The position numbers were made by a program, and so were the translations under genes. DNA of 64,000 bases, from NCBI RefSeq assembly GCF_000003195.3, contig NC_012878.2, positions 7,320,462 to 7,384,461 on the forward strand, written 5' to 3'. Origin of the DNA: Sorghum bicolor. Lineage: Eukaryota; Streptophyta; Magnoliopsida; Poales; Poaceae. This document shows positions 54,957-64,000 of this stretch, in pieces. Position 1 is the first letter of the stretch, and the number at the start of each line of letters is the position of its first letter. The notes under the pieces are model-generated. The model saw nothing but the letters and a program-made list of their open reading frames with translations. It was not told the origin of the DNA and ran no database searches.

Positions 54957-56466
54957 CATCTAAGATAAGGGCTCATATAGCACAACGTCTACATCAAAAG
55001 GTTATCATTGAAGAGCCCCCTCAAAATAAAACTCGCTCTTTTATGGTGTGATGATGATGATAATGATATGACCCACTAGACACTTGTAGCACAATTTTAA
55101 AGCATAATCAAATGTATACAAATCTGACAAATTTAGTACCAAAAAAATCTATCAACAAATAAATAGCAAAAGTCAAATTTAAAATGATTATCATCAATAA
55201 TTGCCAATTTATTGGTGTTAACCGTAAATTTTTATTTCACTCAAAAAACTGTGAATTTTTAAAATATGTCTCAGCGAGCCCGTGTGCTGAGTGGTGTTGT
55301 TTTTGTTCGGACGTTTATTTATGATGAAATATTTACCTGTACTCAAAATAATGTGTCTTTTTCTGTGACTCTTTTTCTAAACTTTACTTGTGAGACCCGA
55401 AAAAAAATTCTTACCTGTATTGTCTTGTCTTCTATCATTTTTTATATTGAACTGTGTTAAATCAAATGTAAAATAACAATTTAACCCCAGACAAAAAATA
55501 AAGTGTAGAATTTAATTTGTCTGTTTTAGATTTAGAGTAATATTGCTCAAATAAGGTCACACATAAAGTTTGTCATTTTCTATGCGTATGAGCTATTTTC
55601 TTCGTGGGCCTTTGCCTCCGTTGTGCGCGGTACATCTCAACATCTGAACATACTATATGTTGATTTTCTGTAAGAAAAAAATACAACTAAATAGTTAGCA
55701 GATTTGGCAGTTAAGCTCAAGCGAATAGACCGCAGAGCGTTTCGGGCTCGCGGTTGTCTTGCTGGTGTCGGACGTATTTCTGTGTAGCACATAAATCTCA
55801 CCTTATATTAGGCGCTAGTTCTCTCTAAAAATACTCCTTATATTTTTTTGAAAAAAGGAATTATTAGTATTCTGGCTTCTGCATCGACTAATACATATGG
55901 CTGTTCATTATACAAATAAGCATCACATAATTCAAGGAATCTCAAAAATACCCCTTATACTAGGTGCTAAAAAAATGAATGTATGAGTTCGTGCCAAGCG
56001 AGACAAGTTTCTGCGAAGGGCAATCCAAAGAGACGCATTGGTGTTCCATACTCATTTGGTCCCTTCTTAATAACCGTTCTCATATATGGAAGAGTCAAAC
56101 CTATTTAATTTTAACCAAATATATACAAGAGATTATTGATATTTGTAATACGTAATAGTACCATTAGATTAATTATTATAAATGTATTTTTGTAATACAC
56201 TTATGTGAAGATACAAATATTAATTAGTAATTTATCTTTTTATATATCTAGTCAAATTTAAAAAAATTTAACTATCACAAAAATCTAGGTGGCTTCTTTT
56301 GAGGCAGCCTTCACGTTGGCTTGCGGTTGCCAGACACGCTTAAAAATCTATGTAGCTTTGCGGTTGTCACCATGCCACCTCACGGATCTGTTCAACCTGT
56401 TTTTTTCTCCGAAAGGGTTAGAAGAGATAGCTCATACAATACTTTATTTACCAACATTTTGTCCTA
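54957..56466. other. AT-rich intergenic sequence
   Basis: No gene recognised. A decayed Stowaway-like stretch may lie at about 56065-56280. The open frames are AT-rich and without known motifs. Confidence 0.45.
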
Positions 56467-56683
56467 GGCCTTGTTTAGTGTTTTTAGTTACTGTAGCATT
56501 TCGTTTTTATTTGACAAACATTGTCCAATCACGGAGTAATTAGGCTCAAAAGATTTATCTCACAAATTACACATAAAGTGTGCAGTTAGTTTTTATTTTC
56601 ATTTATATTTAATGTTCCATGCATGCGACCAAAAATTCGATGTGACGAGAAATCTTGAAAATTATTGCGAACTAAACAAGGCC
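56467..56683. mobile_element. Tourist-like MITE (217 bp)
   Basis: GGCCTTGTTTAG...CTAAACAAGGCC with CTA on both sides (56464-56466, 56684-56686). Confidence 0.88.
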
Positions 56684-56730
56684 CTAGTTGTATGATAGAA
56701 AGTCCTTTTCCCCTTGCTCATTGCTATTTA

Positions 56731-56953
56731 GGCCTTGTTTAGTTTGCAAAATTTTTGGTTTTTGGCTACTGTAGCACTTTCGTTTTTATTTGACAAACAT
56801 TGTCCAATCACGGAGTAACTAAGCTCAAAAGATTCATCTCACCAATTACAGGTAAACTGTGTAATTAGTTTTTATTTTCATCTATATTTAATACTCTATA
56901 CATACGACTAAAGATTCGATGTGACAGGAAATTTTGAAAATTTTTGCGAGGCC
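56731..56953. mobile_element. Tourist-like MITE (223 bp), damaged right end
   Basis: Same family as 56467, 47 bp away and in the same orientation. The right terminal repeat has lost about ten bases (gcgaggcc), but the TTA target is still seen on both sides (56728-56730, 56954-56956). Confidence 0.85.
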
Positions 56954-56956
56954 TTA

Positions 56957-57688
56957 TTTGTGGTATTGTTCGTCTTTCTTGTCTTATTTTCAGCTAGGTA
57001 TCCTTGCACGGTCAACTAGGTCCCAAACTTAATCCAACATGTTCGATGAAGTTAAGCGTCTTATCATTTGATGGACACATGCACTAAAAGAACAATGACA
57101 TTAATTCTAAAAAAAATCTATAATTAACTCTTGAAAGAATAAATTTAGTAAAATACGAGTCAAATCTCTGAGCCTTGCCCATTTTTTTTTTCTGGTGATA
57201 GTGACCGGTCTAACACGGTTGAGCGGGTACGGATAGTGACTGCCTGGGAAATTTTCCATCCAGCATCAGAAGCCGCGCTACGCAACCACTGAAGTTTCAG
57301 TCAAACTGATGAAATCAACCACCCCTCACCTTACCACCGAGATAACCGCTAGTTTGCTACCAATGCTGATTGTTTAATTTGTTGCAGGACCAAGAGATTA
57401 TCGTTGTCCTCTCCACGCGTCTTGGATGATTTATATACACTACTACTTTTGCCCGGAAAGAATCTGCACGGTGTTGCCTTGCCTTGGTAGCTCTTTGTCT
57501 TCCTCTTGTTGAGCCGAACGCGGCGCTCGCTCTAGATCGTACCTTTTCGTTCGGTGAAGGTACGGTGTTGCTCCTGGTACCGACGAACGAGTCTTGCTAA
57601 GTAATTCCGGAGAAATTGATGGGATTGTTGACAGACTACATCCAAAACAGCGGCGTGAACAATCTCCTATAACTTAACTAGGCACACC
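56957..57688. other. upstream region of the 57.7-kb pseudogene
   Basis: A TATA-like 'tttatatacac' near 57430 may be the old promoter. Nothing else recognised. Confidence 0.4.
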
Positions 57689-58350
57689 ATGAACGCAGAC
57701 GCAGCATACAATACATCCACCACTAACTTGAAACAACGACACACACCAGTACGTCCACTGAGGCTCCGAGCGAGCTCCAGTTTCTTTTTCTTCCGGCTGC
57801 AGCCGGCGCCGCCTTGCAGTCGGCGGAGCCAGCAACCGAGAAGTCGCCCGCCACCGCCAGGAGCTCGGTACTCGCCCTCGTGTGCCTGCTCCGCTTCGGC
57901 GTCATCGCGTTCATGGCCATTGGCCAGCAGCATCGCCCCATCGGTGTGGCGAGCGTGCAGCGACCAGTGGGAATGGGAACTGGCCCTCGTCGCCGGGCCC
58001 TGCGTGCTCCTCGCCGCAATCTTCGTGTGCCTCCACCGCGCCGAGCGGCTCACGCCGGACTCGCCACCCGGGGAGAGGTGGCGCCTGCATGTCGCCGCCT
58101 GGGTTCTGGCCACCGGCATCTTCTGCCTGGTGGTACCGGACGACGACGTCGTCGCGGGGCATGCCCGCAGCAATAATGGTGGTCGTCCTCTGACCTCTGG
58201 TGCATGACGTCGTTCGTCGTGGCCGTGGGCTTCTACATGCTAGTGCTCTACAAAGACCAATTGTACCAAAGCGTGGACGAGGTCGACACGGATGCTGCCG
58301 GCGATGGCAAGACCTTCAATGATAGGTTTCTTACAAATTGGTGTAGCAAG
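57689..58350 (+). pseudogene. decayed copy 1 of the 50.6-kb membrane protein family
   Basis: Family segments appear in order but in changing frames: SSVLALVCLLRFGVIAFMAI (about 57860), ELALVAGPCVLL and CLHRAERLTPDSP (57980-58060), AAWVLATGIF, then after a frame change TSFVVAVGFYMLVLYKDQ (58204 on) and a tail with DTDAAGDGK. At least two frameshifts, including a small insertion near 58190, break it. The start is uncertain. Confidence 0.8.
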
Positions 58351-58636
58351 GCTAGTCTCAATGATAGGTTTCTGGCCACTAGACTATTTTTTTTTTGACG
58401 AAAACCATTAAAACATGACTGCTATGGGTCAAAGTTGTCAAAAGGGAATAGTTTCTGTAAAGTGTAACCAAAGCTACGGGTAAACAGTGTCTGTGTTTCA
58501 TGCCGGATGGGCGGATGCCTACTAATAGAGGTTGCTTCACGAGCTCTGTTGCATATATATACGAGAGACACTGCACACCAGTTCTTCGTGGAGACAGTCC
58601 TCAGTGCACGCAGCTCTCAGTCACCCACAAGAATAC

Positions 58637-59330
58637 ATGGATAATAAGACGGGCAGCATCATCGCCAATGTTGCCAACCCCACCGCCGATCCCTACGCGC
58701 AGCCGGCGGAGGCAGCAGCAGCGAAAGAAGTCACCGGCTAGGTGCGCGCTGCTGGTTCTCGTGCCCCTGCTCCGCGTCGGCGTGGTCGCGCTCATGGCCA
58801 TCAGCATCGCGCCGGTCGGCGTGGCGAGCGCGCGCGGAGACCCGTGTGAGTTGGCCTTCGTCGCCAGGGCCAGTGCGCTCCTCGCCGTGATCTTGGTGTG
58901 CCTCCACCGCGCCGAGCGCGGCTCACGCCGGAGTCGCCTCCGCGGGGAGCGGTGGCGCCTGCAGGTCGCCGTCTGGGCTCTGTCCACCGCCATGATGAGC
59001 TGCGCGCGTGTTGGCGTACCGAGTATCGCTGGCCATGCCGGCCGCATTGGTGACCGTCGTATGGTGCATGACGTCTCGTTTGTCGTGGTCGTCGGCTTCT
59101 ATGTGCTTGTGCATCCACACCACAACCTACATTCCCTGCAGGTTGCAGCGTGTTGCTCTTTATTGGTGGAGTTTAATCCAATCCAGATGCTTTGCTTCCA
59201 AGGCAACGCCGAGATATGCCGATCCAAGGCCATGTCACTGGTGCCGGCCACGAGTGGAGTGGGGCGGTCGATTCCGTGGCCATCGCCGGAGATGGCAAGG
59301 ACCAGGTCGTCGTCATCGGTGAGAGGCGTT
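58637..59330 (+). pseudogene. decayed copy 2 of the 50.6-kb membrane protein family
   Basis: ATG at 58637 with a TATA-like motif 85 bp upstream; the first frame stops at 58739-58741 after 34 codons. The conserved parts continue in other frames: LLVLVPLLRVGVVALMAI, LAFVARASALLAVILVCLHRAER (58850-58915), WALSTAMMSC, LAYRVSLAMPAALVTVVWCM (59010 on) and SFVVVVGFYVLV. Several single-base frameshifts, two of them nearly compensating around 58915-58945, and a tail insertion after 59130 disable it. Confidence 0.82.
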
Positions 59331-59877
59331 GACTCCAAGGCTCATCAGCAACCTTCGCAAGAAGATGAGTGGGCGCCCATGATCGCAGCAGCCATCACAT
59401 CGTGCAACAGTACCCCTACCGTACCCGCCGCCGGCCTGCCTATCGGCGTCGTGTACGACCAGTACCCGCGGTTGGGCACCTGCTCCGTAATGTAGACATG
59501 GCTGGGCACCAGGCGCTCTGTCTATATAGTTTTTTTGGGGGAAAAAGGGTGTGCAATGGCAATGCAGGCCGGTGTAGTTTGTATACGAAATGCTTCCCTT
59601 CTTTTTGAGAGGTATATACGGAGTATATTATGTTCTATGCGACTCATTACAGTTGATCGATCCATTCATCAGAAGGCGACTTCGTGGCTGTTGGTGATGC
59701 TTGCTTCCATGGACCGGTGGAAAACTGCAAAGTGCAAACATACCTGCTGGTTCCATCCTCATACATGCCATTATGCCAACAGAAACAAGTTGGCTCAAAC
59801 AAGTTTCCCTATAAGTACCTTAGAAAATCTCTCATTCTCATAAATCTTCGAGGCCACTCTAGCAAATTAGAAGCTGA
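59331..59877. other. intergenic sequence
   Basis: An open stretch up to 59495 continues in the frame of the preceding pseudogene but matches nothing known to me. No gene recognised. Confidence 0.4.
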
Positions 59878-60290
59878 TACTACCCGAAACGGCTTTTTCG
59901 CCGAGTGTCCGATAGTTTGCCTAGTATATTCTATTGGGCACTCAGCAAAGAGGCAGTTTGCCTAGTGCCCCACTAGGCAAACAAAAACACTCGGTAAAGA
60001 GCAAGTTTACCGATTGTCACTAACAAGACACTAGACAGACTACTAATTTGCCTAGTGCCACAGGAGTACACTAGGCAAAGTGTCCAATTTGCTGAGTGTC
60101 GAGGATGAGACACTCGGCAAACATGCACAATGGCTAACGGCTGCTAGCAACAATGACTATTTGTCGAGTGTCCTCCGTTGACACCGCACTTAGCACTCGG
60201 CAAATCGGCAAATTGCGGCACTCGGTAAAGTGATCATTTTGCCAAGTGTTTTATTTTGACACTAGGCAAACTATTTATTTTTTCTCCCTT
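59878..60290 (+). mobile_element. CACTA (En/Spm) element terminus
   Basis: Starts TACTACCCGAAACGGC, a worn version of the CACTACxAGAAA terminus. It is followed by about 380 bp dense with the subterminal motif 'tttgccgagtgtc' and its complement 'gacactcggcaaa' in both directions, the usual grass CACTA pattern. The opposite end is not in the window. Confidence 0.85.
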
Positions 60291-60952
60291 CAGCCCTAAA
60301 CTTTTTCTTCTCTCCCCATACAGTATATGGTAGTCCATGTTAAAACTTGGTACATTTATGGTGTTTTTTGGTATATTTAGTTAATTGATTTCATTTAAGG
60401 ATTTTTTTGGGAATAACTCAAAATTTGAACTGCAAGTGATTCGAATAATAAAATTAAATAAATGGAAAAATGATATTGATGTTACTGAGTCTAATGTGAG
60501 ACCGTATCCAAAAATTCGATTATCTTATTCACGCAACATGACCACAAACGTGTAGCTCAATACTCGGAAAATTCTAAAAAAAAGCAAACAAATATGTAGT
60601 ATATGCACAAGACGAGGGTGAAAGAAATCTTTCCCACTAAAGGATGTGGTAAAGTGCTCCTTTCGCCAACAAATATGTCTTGGTGGGACAGGGCGAGCTT
60701 CTTCATACTTTGGTTCCTGAGTTAAGCATGGTCTTTCAGAGTTGCTGCGAGCAATCTTCTCGTTACCAACCATCTACGGAATTAGAACGAGAGGAATTTA
60801 GAATAGAAGCAATAATTTTACAACAGAATTAGATGGTAGAAGCATAAGAATTTTAGCAAATAGCAAGCTTGAGATAGTAAGCATGAATGTAGTGAAGCAA
60901 AGATGACTAAAACGACCATTACTATCTAGGCTTGCGTCCTGCAGTCAGCATT
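60291..60952. other. junction of CACTA and retrotransposon internal sequence
   Basis: Probably CACTA interior on the left and retrotransposon internal leader on the right (minus strand); the exact joint is not visible. A minus-strand open frame at 60525-60773 begins MVGNEKIARSNSERPC and is not recognised. Confidence 0.4.
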
Positions 60953-60964
60953 GCTCTGATACCA
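60953..60964 (-). other. primer-binding site (tRNA-Met type)
   Basis: Minus strand TGGTATCAGAGC, the standard initiator tRNA-Met primer site of plant retrotransposons, one base after the LTR end. Confidence 0.9.
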
Positions 60965-60965
60965 C

Positions 60966-63803
60966 TGTGTAGCACCCGATTTTAAGAACAAAACCAGATA
61001 CATACCATATGTGAGCCCAGGAAGTCAAATCTCACATATAGCCACAAATAAGGGGTAATATCAATAGTCAATGCTTATATAACGAACTTAATATAAAAGA
61101 TATAACCTTAGATAGCAAATAGTGGAAAGACACTCTGTTCTTCAGGCGAAAGCTCCAAATCCACAGGGACAACTGACTGGTTGAGCACAAGCCTAAACTC
61201 TTCTCCAAACTTGCAATCTGGTACCCATATGGGATTTTTATCCAAATAAAATGTAAAGGCAAGCGTAAGTACATCTCGTACTCAGCAAGAATAACATAGG
61301 GTTCATGAGGCTCAAAGGCTAGACACTGGTTTAACTGCATGTAGCTTTTAGTTGTCACAATTTTAGCATATGAGTAGCATCAAGTTGTCAAGTCCCGAAG
61401 TAAACTCATGATCAAGTAAAGTGAATAAAGAATAGCATAAACAACATATTAACAATAATAACATTAACGATTTGCCATTAGTGATCATTTATTCTGTATT
61501 GGTCCAAGGCCGCTCGTGACCGTGAGCACGGCTGATATATCAGTTTTACACTCTGCAGAGGTTGTACACTTTCACTGTGAGTCATGATTTACCCTTTCGC
61601 CCGAGGCCCGTCGACCTCTTAGCCCACTACCAAGGAAGACCGGCAGGGTTCACTATGAAGCCTTTCAAAGGTTCGTCTAACAAGTTAGGGCCGCTTGGTT
61701 TCGTTAGTCAGTCCGTGTGATCCACCCACAGGAATCCACGGTCTGCTATTCCCCATTTGCGCCACAAGGGTAACCACTAACAAGCTAGAAAAGGTCCTCA
61801 TACTGAGCTAAAGCCAGAGCCATGTAGCCCTTACAGTTATACTGTAAGTCCCGGATGGTCAGATACAGATAAGTCCTTATGGAGAGAAACTAGAGCACCA
61901 TAAGATAGCCCAATGCTCCAACCCTCTTTACCAAAGTTGCTAAAAAGTCCTCTTTTAATGTTTATTGCATATTCCATTAATCAAATTACAATATCATGGT
62001 TTAGTGGAGCACTAGCATAAGCTACCCAATGCAAAACCATAGGTGAGAAGGTATAAGATCAATACTAGGAAATCCTTAACAAGGAGACACATGCAATATG
62101 AATTATGTGATTAAAGTTATTAGGAAACAAGGATGATCCCATGCTATACTTGCCTTGAAACTCAGATCCTTCTTTTAGTTCCAAACCTTCCACAAACTGC
62201 TTCTTGATCGCCACGTAAAAGCTCACCGTCTAAACTCAGTCATCACATCATCAACAATCATCCAGAGGCAATCATACAAAGCAAACAAACCCATAATTAG
62301 AACAATACACCAACAGTAGAAAATAAAGATGAAAAGTTTATAAAATAAATCTACATCGCACTAAGATCACACAGACGTAAAGATCACGAAAATCGGAGCT
62401 ATAACGAAGAAGTTATGATTTAAATAAGATTTCCTTTAATAAAATAATTAATTAAATAAGATCACGAAAACAAAAAGTTTCAAATTTATAAAACAGTGAG
62501 ACGAACATTGTGATTACGAATCTAACACAATTTGAATGGATCAAATCGGACTTGAAACAAAACCAATGGCAAACTTGTAATTTTCGAAAAACATATTTTG
62601 AATCTTGTACTGAGTTTACGTCTTCAAAATCGGAAAGCATATTTTTAAAATTACGTTTTAGACTGCGGGTTGGAATTTTACAAACCAGGGGGGTTCTTTT
62701 GCAAAAGGCGCGGCCGAAAGGGTATCTTCTGATTTGGGCCGTCGGATTTCGTTTAGACGGCCGAGATTAGATCGGGGTAGGGAGAGGGAGTTGGCCGGCC
62801 GGAGTTGGAGCCAATCCCGGCGGCGCCATGGCCGGAGTTGGTCGGCGCTCGCGGTTTGAGCATTTTAGTTCACGATTCAACGAACAAAAAGCATAGAAAG
62901 AGAAAGGAGCTCACGGGGAATTCACCTAGGGGTTTTTGAGGTCGGAAAATCAAACGAGAACGCCTGGCGGCTTGAGATGGCGGACGGCGTGCTCCTGCAA
63001 AGTTCGGCAGCGTCAAGCAAAGCACACAGACCACGAGAATGCGAAAGAAAAGGCTTGGTGACCTCGCAAAGCTGACAAGAAGCTCGGCAAAGATCTCATG
63101 GGGGCGAAGATGCGTCGCAGCGACGGGTTGTTTTCGGGGTGGATCTCAGCGATGTTCTATGGCTCGGCTGCGGCGGCTGCTCGTCCTAGAGTTAGGGTAG
63201 GGGGTCCAGACGTGGCCGAGGGTGCTATTTAAGAGGCTCACGTCTCGCAGAGCATGCCAACCGGGGAAACCGTGCGGCCGGTGCTCGATCTCGTGGTAGA
63301 GTCCGGTGCGGCTACGAGGTAGGGGAAAGATCTGACCGGTGGGTCCCACCTGTCTGTGACTCAAAGGCATGGGACCCGCTCGTCAGTGAAAAGAAGAGAG
63401 GGGGAGGGATGCTGGCGCGGGGGGGAGGGGGAAGTGACTGGGCTGCGGTTACTACTTGGGCTAGAGAGAAGAAAAGGAGGGGGGAGAAAGGTTCTCGGCC
63501 TTCGGGCCGAAAATAGAGTGGGAGAGTTCTTCTCTTTTTTTTCTGTTTCTCTTTTCTTTTAAAACAAACTTATTTCAAAACATTTTCAAAACCAAATTTG
63601 AGTTCCTTTTTAACCTTTAGCCAAAACCACTCATCACAATAAATCCAAATGTAGAGGCATGCATGCTCAAACAAGTTGTTAACTCCTATAGTAAATTTTA
63701 ATCTAAAGAAAAATATTATTTTTCCTATATTTCATGGCACAAAAAATACACAATTAAAACAATTTCTCCTATTTTGGAAAATTGCAAATTTTGGGGTGTT
63801 ATA
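60966..63803 (-). mobile_element. 5' LTR (2.84 kb) of a truncated LTR retrotransposon
   Basis: On the minus strand it starts TATAACACCCCAAAATTT (a TG-to-TA change from the usual TGTAACACCC) and ends ...GGGTGCTACACA directly before the primer-binding site. The very long LTR plus tRNA-Met primer is typical of Tekay/Del-type Ty3/gypsy chromoviruses. Only a few hundred bases of internal sequence follow, and no gag, pol or second LTR is present, so the element is truncated. Confidence 0.8.
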
Positions 63804-63856
63804 GATATAGATATAGATATAGATATAGATATAGATATAGATATAGATATAGATAT
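63800..63856. repeat. (ATAGAT)n microsatellite at the LTR edge
   Basis: About nine units of ATAGAT begin exactly at the LTR terminus. Confidence 0.9.
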
Positions 63857-64000
63857 GAAAGCTTCAATTCCTAGAGTTATCTTAAGTCAAACTTTTTAAA
63901 CGTTAACCAAAATTTTAGAAAAAAGTAACATTTATAGTACCAAATTAGTACCATTAGATTTATCATAGAATATATTTTCATAAGATACTCATTTTATGTC
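63857..64000. other. AT-rich end of window
   Basis: Resembles worn Stowaway/MITE sequence (accattagatttatcatagaa, also seen near 37430). No gene. Confidence 0.4.

Noticed and set aside
55266..55460. 64-codon plus-strand frame
   Set aside because: Short, AT-rich, without homology or splice context.

Overview
This is nuclear DNA from a grass. The evidence is long GC-poor intergenic DNA packed with nested grass-type transposons, GC-rich monocot coding regions, GT-AG introns and a plant tRNA-Gly. The repeat families (Tourist MITEs ending GGCCTTGTTTAG, Stowaway MITEs starting CTCCCTCCGT, Tat-lineage Ty3/gypsy with an antisense extra gene, CACTA ends full of GCCGAGTGTC) suggest a panicoid grass, probably an Andropogoneae such as sorghum; that placement is inference.

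Layout. 0.7-2.6 kb is a solo LTR. 3.4-17.4 kb is one complete 14-kb Tat-type LTR retrotransposon: 1.1-kb LTRs, 5-bp target duplication, broken gag-pol on the minus strand, and a separate five-exon gene on the plus strand with its own TATA box. 17.4-21.1 kb is a pile of small elements: an LTR remnant, a 536-bp tandem duplication carrying two tiny Helitrons, a Tourist MITE, and a tandem pair of tRNA-like repeats, one of them split by a MITE. 21.3-27.2 kb is an intact nine-coding-exon Hsp110-type gene with a perfect heat-shock element in its promoter. tRNA-Gly(GCC) lies at 28.56 kb and an intronless cytochrome P450 of the CYP86 clan at 29-30.6 kb. A minus-strand gene for a small cysteine-rich membrane protein of the L18a-like family ends at 31.04 kb; its upstream intron contains a LINE fragment.

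33.9-38.3 kb is another MITE pile: a Stowaway nested in a Stowaway, head-to-head tRNA-like repeats with a MULE-type MITE, and a hAT-like element holding two Tourist copies. 38.7-42.9 kb begins with a Helitron-type 3' end and has only exon-like scraps. 42.9-47.2 kb is a complete Mutator-like element with 9-bp target duplication whose transposase frame is broken only by stop codons.

From 50 kb on, a small four-helix membrane protein gene is intact at 50.6 kb, and two decayed relatives lie at 57.7 and 58.6 kb. Between them are minisatellites and MITEs. The window ends with a CACTA terminus and a 2.8-kb LTR plus tRNA-Met primer site of a second, truncated retrotransposon.

Host genes with good support are therefore few: Hsp110, tRNA-Gly, the P450, the L18a-like gene and the 50.6-kb membrane protein gene. 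The remaining sequence is mostly transposon history, and target duplications and empty sites allow much of the order of insertion to be read. Both large autonomous-type elements (Tat retrotransposon and MULE) carry mostly C-to-T type stop codons, as expected for long-methylated DNA.
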